Below, piece after piece: positions 38,101-48,000 of a stretch of 64,000 nucleotides of DNA. The DNA lies in the NCBI GenBank assembly GCA_050084515.1, contig CM114272.1:23684001-23748000 (forward strand). The letters are read 5' to 3'. The stretch is from Blasia pusilla. Taxonomy: Eukaryota > Marchantiophyta > Marchantiopsida > Blasiales. A program made the translations under genes and the position numbers. Position 1 is the first letter of the stretch. The number at the start of each line of letters is the position of its first letter. The notes below the pieces were generated by a model. The model made no database searches, was not told the origin of the DNA, and worked only from the letters and a program-made list of their open reading frames with translations.

Positions 38101-39289
38101 ATTTTGGGATTACCTCCTGTTTGCACCTGACCTGGTGAGAGAACATGTCTGTTGTCTGGTTCTATCTACCTATTGTTTGAAACCTGGAGTCACCTGTGGT
38201 CACTGATTCCGTGGTCAGTAAGGTATGGGACCTGGCAAAGAGACTCGTGGACAACTTGTATTTCATACTTGCCAAGCTTCTTCTCTGTGAGGTAGTAGAC
38301 TACAGTGGGCCAGCCTTCTACTTTTGTGAAAGTATTCACCTTCCATGAACTGCAGTTGTCTTTGAGTAGTGAGGATGCCTTCTTGCTTATGATGGGAGGA
38401 TGCAGATCCCAGGGTGCATGCCATTGACACAATTATGAGGCACCCAGTGGGTCTACATTTCTATGAGATTCCAGAGCCCCCTCCACCAAAACTGCCACCA
38501 GTGCAAGAGCCCATTCTCTCCGAGAATGGACTGTCTTTGGATCCCCCTCCACCAGTACCACCACGGGTACAGCGTGCCATGTCGACACTCTTGCGAGTAC
38601 CCTACAGACCACCTGTGACGGAAGATTTAGCCAAGGAAGCTGCCCAGAAAGAGGCTTTGAGGTCAGGCAAGTCTAAGAAAGACGACGTCCTGAAGGACAC
38701 CTCCAAGAACCAGAGCACTGAGAAAGAGGCTGTCAAGCAAGACCTGAAAGAAGCTTCAACAAAACCTGGTGCAAAGAAGCAAGGCAGTAGTGCAAAGAAA
38801 ATAAGAGGAACTAGAACAGAGGATTCCAAGAAAGGAAAATCAAACAAATCTGACACGAAAGGCCGGAAGTCTAAGAAAGAGGGCGAGCAAGATCCTATCC
38901 AGAAAGAACAGGCAGAAGAAGTGTGTGTAGCTCCGCCAGGTTAGCCTGCATTGTTTTCTTCCTCGTTTTCTATGCAATGCTTCATTAGGCTGCAACAATC
39001 CTGTCCTCCGACACCTGAATCCCCCCCAAAATCTAAATTCCAGCAAGATCTTTGCGAATGTAGATTTTGGGAATGGCTGCAAGCTGATGTATCATAATGC
39101 CAAAGGAAAGCAACTTGTAATGTGAAGAGCCAGCACCTTGATCGTGAGTTCCCACTTTGGCAGGGGCCTCTCTCCACAGAAGGTGCCATTGTAACTTGGA
39201 AAGGGTTTTCTGATGCAGATCCAGGGGTATGGGAGGATATCTCCATCGACAAGTTAACAGACTATGCTGCGCTCATAGATTCGGACTGA
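34944..39289 (+). CDS. Elongin-B-like ubiquitin-fold protein with Pro/Lys-rich C-terminal extension, 4 coding exons
   Basis: Reconstructed as exons 34944-35126, 36563-36605, 38406-38939 and 39180-39289; all introns are GT-AG and phases agree (0,1,1), giving 289 residues. Residues 1-75 form a ubiquitin fold: FIRVKRKKTTYF, then ETVLEIKQKL, QRLILL and LEDSKTLADQ, closest in pattern to elongin B, an adaptor of elongin BC/cullin ligases and of transcription elongation complexes in animals. Residues 96-145 are Pro-rich (PEPPPPKLPP, DPPPPVPPRV) and 150-245 very Lys/Ser/Glu-rich, likely disordered and with basic, nuclear-signal-like stretches. The tail (255-289, TWKGFSDADPGVWEDI) looks folded but I do not recognise it. 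The ATG lies three bases after a good acceptor (ending 34940), so a 5'UTR intron is likely. The same frame is open back to an ATG at 34824, which would add 40 residues without splicing. The ubiquitin-fold call is firm; function and the link from exon 2 to exon 3 are inference. Confidence 0.72.
36563..36605 (+). CDS. Exon 2 of the elongin-B-like gene
   Basis: 43 bases between an acceptor (CTCTCGCAG, ending 36562) and a GTAG donor. It encodes VENDAIVALCLKIS, the last strand of the ubiquitin fold, and leaves phase 1. It is too short to be found by ORF length but fits exactly in frame after exon 1. Confidence 0.78.
36993..37313 (+). repeat. Direct repeat within intron 2 of the elongin-B-like gene
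   Basis: Two diverged copies, about 37,005-37,112 and 37,177-37,313, share CACTCTGAAGAGTG, AGTCAATCT, ATGCTGTGT and CCTGAGCA in the same order, offset by about 170 bases. It lies inside the 1.8-kb intron and is non-coding. Confidence 0.65.
38406..38939 (+). CDS. Exon 3 of the elongin-B-like gene (Pro-rich and Lys-rich region)
   Basis: 534 bases starting after an AG at 38404-38405 and ending at a GT donor (38940). The split codon gives Asp76. It contains HPVGLHFYEIPEPPPPK, a second proline cluster and then a Lys/Ser/Glu-rich low-complexity stretch. Without splicing it would stop at 38942-38944, just after the donor. Confidence 0.72.
39180..39289 (+). CDS. Exon 4 (last coding exon) of the elongin-B-like gene
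   Basis: Follows a TCTCCACAG acceptor and joins exon 3 in phase (split Glu254). It encodes GAIVTWKGFSDADPGVWED and ends YAALIDSD before TGA at 39287-39289. Its acidic, aromatic-rich composition differs from exon 3 and looks conserved rather than random. Confidence 0.7.
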
Positions 39290-39875
39290 GAGACAGTGTA
39301 TGTGGAAAATGATTGGTGTCATCGAACTTCATCTCAACATTTGCATCTCCCAGTTGAGATCCAAGTGTTATCGATCTCAGCGCAGACCAGGCCAAGTCCA
39401 ATGGGCAGCTGAAGAGGATCTTTTTTGGTGGATTGCAGATGCTAGCCTCGAAGCATGTGTTGTCTTGTACTGTATTGCGCTAGTATAGATGCTGATCTTG
39501 AGCTGAAGATTCCAATGGGTGGAGCATACGAACGCTGAGAAGTTGCTTCTGTCACTAACAAATTACAAAATTCGTAGCACCTGCTGGCCACTGACATCGG
39601 TGAAAGGACGAAGTTTGCTTTGGTTCAAAAGTGTAGGTATTTACGTTGCCAACTTGAATGTGACCCTTTCGTGATGTTTGCTGTAAGTTAGCCCTGCTTG
39701 AAAGGAGAATTTTTTGCCATCTTGATAGCATGCCAAGGCTTCTGGACCATCTCTCTTTGTGATGCCTGGCATTTAAGTGCGGCTGTTGGTCAATTTCGAC
39801 CTGTTCAGCTCAGACCCTTCCAAGGGTTTCTTCTAGGAGGTTTCGTAGGTATATGTGCTATGGAGCTATTACATT

Positions 39876-39881
39876 AATAAA
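39876..39881 (+). promoter_or_regulatory. Possible polyadenylation signal
   Basis: AATAAA about 590 bases after the stop of the elongin-B-like gene. It is the first canonical hexamer I saw downstream; assignment rests only on position. Confidence 0.3.
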
Positions 39882-40169
39882 ATGGTCCCTATTCCGTAGC
39901 AAGCCGTGTTTCTCTGCCCACATCTCTCCATCCCTTCTTCGCCTCTCTCCAAGCTGTGTTCCAAACGATGTTCTACTCGGCGTCAAGCAAAAGAGGGAAA
40001 TCTTCCCCATACAGAATGAAATCCACGGTGAGTGCTTACGAATTTCGAGGATTTCCCGTCTCTACAACCCGAAGGTTGTTGGGTTCAGAGTTTGTTCTAC
40101 GACTGTAAATGTATCCATCCACGTACAAACTTTGCGAACTAAATCTCAATGATCCTCTCTTCTCCGTGT

Positions 40170-40560
40170 ATGTTGCAAGGCTACGACAAGCACACTTAAT
40201 GAGTACAGGCTTTCTCTCTCTCCCTTTCCTCGTATGGTACCTTCTTTGGTCGCAAGCCTTTCATACTGTGTACAGTCTCTCCATCTCTCATCTCCCCCCC
40301 CCCCGCGACAGGCAATACTTTATGAGTACAGTCTCTCTCTCCCCGCTCCTCATATAGGACCTCCAAGCGTCGCAAGGCTACGACAGCTACTGCTTAATGA
40401 GTAGTCTCGCCCCTCCTCCCATATCGTACGTTCTTCATTTTCATCTCCCTGTACTCTTCCCAGTCTCTGGCACCGTCATTATCAGGGCGCCTACGGTCAC
40501 TATCAGGGGTCTATGTTTGCAAGCCTGCGACAGGCACGACTTATTGAGTACGGTCGCTCT
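40170..40560 (+). repeat. Irregular minisatellite, GC-rich unit (4 copies)
   Basis: Copies near 40,175, 40,303, 40,371 and 40,517 share CGCAAGGCTACGACAGGCA-like cores followed by CTTAATGAGTACAGTCTCTC. Spacing is irregular (about 70-145 bases). It begins about 880 bases after the stop of the elongin-B-like gene. Confidence 0.65.
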
Positions 40561-40580
40561 GTGTGTCCTTGCGCATTGTC

Positions 40581-40825
40581 GTTCAATTTTTGACTACTTG
40601 CTAGTCGAGATCCCACAGTCCTACAAGGTCCTGTTCAGTTTTTGCACAATTTTCTAATCCAAGTCCTATGGGTTGTTTTGTTAAATCGTTTCACAATCTG
40701 CAAATCGATGTGCTGTGGCCGTGTTCAGTTGTTGGACAACTTGCCAATCGGAGTCCCATGGCTCATAGGTACCGTTCGATTCTTGCTCAATTTGGAAATC
40801 CGAGTCCCATGGTCTCATTACATCC
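40581..40825 (+). repeat. Tandem array of about 48-bp units (5 degenerate copies)
   Basis: Units near 40,581, 40,632, 40,683, 40,727 and 40,778 share GTTCAGTTnTTGnACAATTT and AATCCGAGTCCCATGG. The open frame running through it is a by-product of the repeat. Confidence 0.7.
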
Positions 40826-41124
40826 TCGTGGACAGTGGATCAGTTCCGCCTCCCCCCGTCTCCCTGTCCTCTGTCGTCGTCGGCGTCGAAGCCGCTTTGG
40901 GAGGGCGGAAGCAGCGTACTTTCCCAGCGTTGGACAGATCTTATGAATATATAGGAGCAGCTTTCCGAGCTTATTCAAAAGTGCAGATCCCAATTTCTGA
41001 CCTTAGATTTTGCTATCTACAACACGGCGTCCCTTTTGAAGTCGCTGGATATGCCCGTTGGCTTGACGAGCTTCTTCCTGACATGCAGTAGTGTGTAATC
41101 GCAACGCCTCCTGCTGCAGCCGAC

Positions 41125-41680
41125 CTATATGTCCATCGCCTCTAAGGATGGCCCTATCTCCATCGCCTTTCAGGAAAGCCTCTCTCTATCGTCTTTCAGG
41201 ACCGCTATCTCCATCGCCTTTCAGGAAAGCCTCTCTCTATCGTCTTTCAGGACCGCTAACTTCCATCGCGGGCCATCTCCGTGCAGGAAAGCCTCTCTCC
41301 ATCGCCTCAGGAAGGTTGCTTCTCTCCATTTCTACCCCATAGCCTTTCAGGAAAGCCTGTCTTCACGTCAATCGCCGTTCGGGAAGGTCTCCCGCCTTGA
41401 TCCCATCTCCTTTCATGCAAGCCTATCTCCATCGCCTTTCCGGAAAGCTCTCTCTCTCTCTCTCTCTCTCCCTCCATCGCCTTTCAGGAGAGCTCCTCTC
41501 TTAGACGCTTTTCAGAATGCTTCTCTCCTTTTCCTCTCAGGAGAGCATCCGAGAAATCTGCTCTCCGTCGCCTTTCAGGAAACCCTCTCTTTCTCCATCG
41601 CTCTCCATCCCCTGTCAGAAACGCCTCCCTCCCTCCATCGCTCGCATCGCCATTCAGAAAACTCTCTCGCTCTCCATCTC
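41125..41680 (+). repeat. CT-rich tandem array, CATCGCCTTTCAGGAAAGCC unit
   Basis: The core CATCGCCTTTCAGGAAAGCC and variants recur more than ten times. A nearly perfect 51-bp duplication has copies starting at 41,161 and 41,212. It includes a (CT)n run at 41,448-41,471. Confidence 0.8.
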
Positions 41681-41695
41681 CAAAATCTAACTTCC

Positions 41696-44600
41696 TTAGC
41701 GAAATGCCGAAATTGCCCCGTGAAGACGCAATGGAATACAGCGTTGTTCAATTGCGATTGGTGCAAATTGATCAACTCCGACTTCGGCTTCCGCATCTAG
41801 CGCGGTACACGCGGAAATTGAACTTGCACTTCGGAGAATATAGCACTCGAGATCTCCCATCTCCGTATGCGCTAGCTGTAGTGAAGCAGCAAGAAGAAGC
41901 TCCAGATTGCGGCGACGAGGGAGGGCGATGGAGGCGCAAAAATGGAACCAGTGTGCGCGAATTTCCACAGGTTCTTCAACGAACACTTTGGCTATCAAGT
42001 TTACGACTGCCAATCTCCACAGATCTTCACATGACACTACATTTTGTGACAGCAAATTTCCATAGATCCTTCTCAAGACTCATTAGACATTTAGGAAAGG
42101 AAACAACTTCTTTCTGTTGTGTGGGAATATGGAGAGGCATTTTTTGTTTCCTATTTATCTTTTATTCTACTAATAGGTTGAATTACTAATTTTAAAAGCC
42201 TTTTTTCCTTCATGGCCGGAGGGCAATAAGACAAAAAGAAAATTTTCTTACTACCCGGTGCCATGGGTTCAATCCAAATGGTTAGAATTCACCATGCTAA
42301 TGGTGAATCATGTGTTTAGAAAGATTAGTGCGTAGTAAAAAAACTCTATACTATAATTTGAGGAGCATTTTTGAAATGCCGACAATTTCAAATTTATGAC
42401 ATGTGGTATTTTGCTTCTTGAACGGGCATGTAAATATATAATTGCACAGTCTCTCACTTGGTGCTTATTCATGATCGGGTTGGCTAGGGTAAAATTTGAG
42501 TTAAGCGGGGAGGGACCCTTTGGCAAAAGTGAATGTCACAGCCAGATTTGAACAAACACGATCAGCTGTTGGAATTGCCCATTGTGCGACAATGTCCTGC
42601 ACAATAGTAGAAATAACATAAAACTTTTATTCTTACTTCACAAGAGAATTCAGGGTCAGGTTTCACTCATGCCTAATCATCCTCCGGTTTTCGGACCCGA
42701 GGATGAATAGGGCGCAAGGTCCCTCATGAGTCCTAACTAGTTCCATGTAACGGAGTACCCCATGGAAATAACCCACATAATCATATAAGTGCATAGCGGA
42801 GGTTCTTGTCCCCCTCCTCTTGGACAATATCCAACAACAATTCAGCCTCAATTGGGAGCCGGCCGGGTCGTTGAGACCCTGACCACATGGGACTTCATCC
42901 TTAGAGGTAGTATTGTTTAGGGTTGGAGTGATTGTTCACTCAATGCATATCATTGTTTTTAGATTAATCTTTATTAATCCATCTAATTTATAAATAAAGG
43001 AAATGAAAGACCATGGAAGATTGCAATACATACATATGCAAAGTGGTGGAGCATCCCAATCACAAGCCGCAAATTTCCTTCCAAGTTGATAAGGTACCAC
43101 CAAAGTTTCAAGTGTGTAGGAATAGTCTCACTAAATGAGTTATATGGTATAGTAAGAAAATTTGGAAGTGAAGCATGAGAGTTTTGGAGAGTGAAGAGAC
43201 TAAAATCTGGAGACCATGGGACAAAGGAAAACGAGATGCGAAGGAAAACTCTTCGGACCATAATAGTCGGTGGAATGGACACCATAGCCAAGTAAGACCA
43301 AAAACCAGTGTGAAAGCCACTTTGGCCAGATCTAACAAAAAGAAGTTTCGCTAACAAAATTCTCGACTCCATTGGATCCCAAAGTTTCGCAGGTATTGGA
43401 CGGTACCTTGTGTGATGCGAGGAGCAATGTATGATTTTGGATGAGGTTTTTCACCTTTTTAGATAAATATTAACACACATGAGAGAAAATGTAGCCACAA
43501 ATATTAGTTGAATTCTTATGACTTCTAGGTTTTGTGTGGTCTTGTGGAGTACGAATTATATCTCAAAACATTTGCAAATACAGTTGAATTTTCAAGTAGT
43601 GGTGGTTGAATTGGGAGTTTCTCAACTAGCCAATTAACTTAACAAGAGACCATTTTACTTAAAACCGCCAATTCTCATTGTTATGCCTGCACATTCAAGT
43701 GCCAAAACTCGACACGCACTTATACTGTTCAAATCCAATATGTTATGAGCTCCAATTTGTGTCGCAATTGTTGTGGAAGAGTTATGGCATTCCAGGAAAC
43801 CAGCCAAAGATTTCTCTTGAGATGATTGCAGCTCGACAATCAAACTTCACCGATTCGATGTTCTCTCACAGGTACTTAAACACAGCTCCTTTTGCTCACC
43901 CAACATCATGCTCTTATCTTGATATTAGAGGATGAACAGATCACTTTCAGTGAACTTCAGCTAATTGAAAACATCCCGCTGAATAGTGTCCATGTTCCTT
44001 CAGTTCAGATATACACAATCCTAAAATTGTGGACAACCCCAGCCACAACTAAGTGCTTGTTATGTTCCAGTAACATTGCATTCTAGCTTCTGCAGGCAGA
44101 ACACTACGTTTCTACACAACAAGGCACCTAGTTTCTAAATGATGCTTACCGACCACAGCGAGCATCCTTGGCTTCCAACAGAAGCCTCCACATCAACCGT
44201 GCAGTCCAATCGGGATTACTAGTGGGTGCTATCCTACATTTTCGCCACCACCTGATATCTGCCATGCCAGCTTCAGTTAGGACTTGGCTAGGAAGAAATT
44301 TCCCCAGTTTTCTTCTACTAGTGGCCTGCCCAGTCTTGTCTCCTTTGATACCAAGATGATGCCACAATTAAAAATTCACATTTCAGAAGTGGACACTGAA
44401 AGTCGCATCCTTTGTGATGCAGTGGCTCAATCTTGATGCACAGGGATGGTTCACTCTGCACATGTGAAAACACTAGCACTGAGAAGACTTGACTGCCTTC
44501 AAACCTTCACTTAACATCATGGTACCTCAGCCGAAATTGCAAACTTGATGGATCAAGAAAAATCTCAGTTGAAATTGACATCCCATGGGACTGAAGACAC

Positions 44601-44838
44601 AGCCACGTCCAATCACCAAATTGTTGCATGTAACACCCTAGATTTTTGGAAGAAGGAAGCACTTGTTTGAGTCTGTCCAAACGTCCTTGTCATGCTTCAT
44701 GTGTCACGGGGCTCTCCCAGGTAATCTTGACTAAGGAGATTTCCAGAATGGAAGATCTATATGGCCTGAATTGCACGGTGTCAGTAATTGAGGCCTTGTA
44801 TGATGGAACCAATTTCACTAATTTTCTTTCAACATATC
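41696..44838. other. Stretch without a recognised gene between the arrays and UFSP2
   Basis: 41,696-42,189 is open on both strands but neither product is recognisable. 42,200-43,600 is AT-rich with no recognised element; frames on either strand at 42,983-43,372 are unfamiliar. 43,650-44,838 is GC-balanced, lies 3' of UFSP2 and probably includes its 3' untranslated region. Confidence 0.4.
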
Positions 44839-45068
44839 CTAGACCGTGTGGGGTCTTTGTGGCAAGAGGAGGTTGTAAAACTTGTTGCGAAGAAAAAACT
44901 CTTGGCCTGTCTGAGTGACTGGCTTCTTCCATCCACACCATCCACCACTTCTGATGGCTTTCAGATCTTCCCCTCCAGTGAAATGAGGATCCAAAATGAG
45001 AAAAGAACTTTCGCCAGTCGCCTCATTATAATCAACGCCCAATAAAGTGTAAGCAAGAACACCACCCC
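44839..45068 (-). CDS. UFSP2: UFSP2 exon 12 (catalytic Asp/His, C-terminus)
   Basis: Acceptor TTTACTCCAG. Encodes [32 protein letters not shown] (Asp582 and His584), GGWCGWKKP and the terminal [14 protein letters not shown], with TAG at 44841-44839. Confidence 0.95.
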
Positions 45069-48000
45069 CTGGAGTAAATTCACAAGTCCACAAGATGTCA
45101 GTCAGGAGAAACTGGACAACTGCTTGGATGTATCCATACAATCAGACACTTTGACAAAAGAGCCACGGTTCACCCACACCACTCAGCCTTCTCATGTCAC
45201 AAGCTACGAATTCTTGTAGAATTAGTAATATTTCTGCTCAGTAAAAAGTGGGCATGATAATTGAATAATCAGCTTGATTCTTGATTAACAAATTGCTAAA
45301 TAAGATACTAGATCTGCTACTCAGGAGTCAAATGGAGAATACTAGACAAAAATTGCAGTTGCACCAATTTGCAAAGCTGTGAACTTTTCAACACTAGTTA
45401 TACCCCTAAATCAAACTGTGCAATATCTTCCTCAATGCACAATACCTCAAATACTGATTTGATCTCAAATTCTAACATGACAAGGAAAAGCCTTGTCATG
45501 TTAGAATTTGAAACCCTTCTCCAAAGAGGCGGTCAGCGAATTTGGACTTCATTCCACTCACTTCCCAGAATTCATGCCCAAATGTTGGATGTGAACTGAC
45601 CGATCATAACAGGAGTGCCTTGTGTTCGGAAATGTAAGGCCAGCTCACGACAGTAGCTGGGCATGTCGGCACCACTCCGCACATTCAGAATTTTACAAGA
45701 TACCTGGCACATTTATCATGCACTTAGTGAGGTGTCTGTGCCCTTGCAGGTAATCGAGGCTTGCAAGGCTCTTCATACTGCTGGGAAAACAGTTGAAAGA
45801 ACTCATGGTAAGAGATCCAGTCACAGCAAGGCTCAACTCTAGATATTCCGAAGGGAGTACTGTAGAGCAAAACTCAGGCATTGATTACCCCCAAAAGCTT
45901 ATCCAGCACAAAACTAAGTTCAATGGCACCAATCCACTCCCGGGAACCAACAAAAGTAGACTCCTTGTCTCCTATGTCCACAAGGGTTTGTTGTATGTCT
46001 CTACACATCAACAACAAGATCAGATGAGAAGAGACGAAGGACAAAAGTTGGGTGAAGCAACAAGAGATGACCGAATAGACAATCAGACTCTGTTGAAATG
46101 GAAATACAGAATGAAAAGCTCTCAAGTTAACAATTCATGGGAGAACAAGCACTCGATGCTTTTGGTTAAAATCTACTTTGACAGTCTCCTACGAAATACT
46201 CCATTCATTGCAGAGAACTCTACATCTGTTTGCATAACAAGATGGACACAGAAATTCGGACTAACTTGTGAGATGGTACTGGAAGTGTTGTATAGTGCTG
46301 GAGTCTAAACCACGATATAATTGTTTGCAGGGAACGATAAGCACAACCCCATCCCTGCAGTTCATCACCATGAACTTAGAACCACTGTAGACACATCTTG
46401 ATGCCTTCAACTGTCACAAACCTAATTGAGGGCAAGCCCAGATTTAGATAACAGGGAGTACAGTTCTCTTCGTCCCTCACAGCTACAACTATCGACATCA
46501 ATTCCTATGTTTCCTTTTGAAATTCAACTTCACAGCAGAACTCGAATGCCCACGGATAGCAAACAATCCCACCAGTCTGAAGAGGTGCATAACTTGAAAT
46601 ATGAATGAAAGGTTCAAATAATTATTTGATTCCTGTGTGAGGTCATGCATTCTGATTTCCTGCATGGACATAGTTCACTGATTCTTGTAGGTACAAAGAT
46701 AAGAGTAATACATTGTCATCAATTCGATCTTGAAGATAATGGTAGTATTCATATGAGCCATCCACCAGGTTTTGCCGCCCACCTGGTACTGCTTATGTAC
46801 ATCAAAGATATTAATAGACTCAATACATATGGACAAACATAAACCTCGTCCATGCTGACACTAGAACCTCGAGGTCAAAAATCTGTATCATCATGGAGTC
46901 CTAATGAGAATCACTTGGTTGCAAAAATATTTATACCATCCAAGCATTGAACAATCAACAAAAAATCAACACAGAAAGAAAAGTGACATCTGAGCCATTT
47001 TTCCAAGCAGTAAGACACACCTAAACTGAAGTCATCAGAGAATCACCTCCGGATGTTGGCAAGCCAAGGTGAACATTGATCAGCCGCTTTGCACCTGTTA
47101 CCTCGATACGAATTTTCTCTTTTTGTCAGTACTACCCAATCCAAAATTGGAAAGCACTTTTTGAGGCAGAGAGATGCATTCAACATCTATGTACTAAATG
47201 CGTTAACATTTCCGACAGCCACTCAAATCTGGACCTTCTTAAGTCAGATGCTTGCTCTAATTTTCTAAAATTTCAAATCCTTCCTCCAGATCTATCATAA
47301 CAATGTGTAGCCCTATACAGGTAAATAGGACCTACAATACCTGAAGAAGGTAGAACATTAGGTTCATTCTGTTTAAAATTGATAGCATTTGCCGTTCGGA
47401 GCATGGGACGGTCTAGTGGCAACCCAAGCCTCCGGTGTAGCTGGGTTCTGCCTTCCACTGCAATACACGTGAAAACATGTTTTCTTACCAAGATGTCCCA
47501 TACATTTTGTTCACTACTAGCTATTCTGTTCTGCTAGGAGATCAGGAAATATTTAAGTACTTCGAATTGAGATAAGTCGCACCAGTCACTATCCCCGCAA
47601 CTTTCCTGGATGGTGATTATTACACAACTGACATATCAATGAAATTCTGGGATCAACAAAGAAAGATGCCTGTCTGAACTAAAGCAATCTTTCCACCAAG
47701 GTGAAACAAACACCTCCCTGGTGGTAATCAAGGTGCCCTACGCAAGTGACAACCCCATTTCCCCAATTTTTTCAAAGAGATTCAACAAGGACTGCATCTC
47801 TGATACACAGGATTTGAAAGAGAAAGTTGCAGATGCTGATGGGAATTCCAAGATTGAAGGTATGAATCAATGCACACATTGTAGATACCAATCCAACTTG
47901 TTTGACTGGCATCCATTCAATAGTATGCAGGATCTCAAGAATGAACTCAAGAAACAATCAGTTACTCTTAGCAAACGTGGAGCCTGGGGCCTTGAAGGAC

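Noticed and set aside
40170-41680. CRISPR-like repeat array
   Set aside because: Units are degenerate, irregularly spaced and directly tandem in a plant nuclear context.
41696-42189. Opposed frames of 126 and 161 codons
   Set aside because: Neither is recognisable, and the 5' part continues the CT-rich array; no splice context supports either.
45793-46308. 171-codon plus-strand frame
   Set aside because: Antisense to UFSP2 exons 9-10 and not similar to any family.
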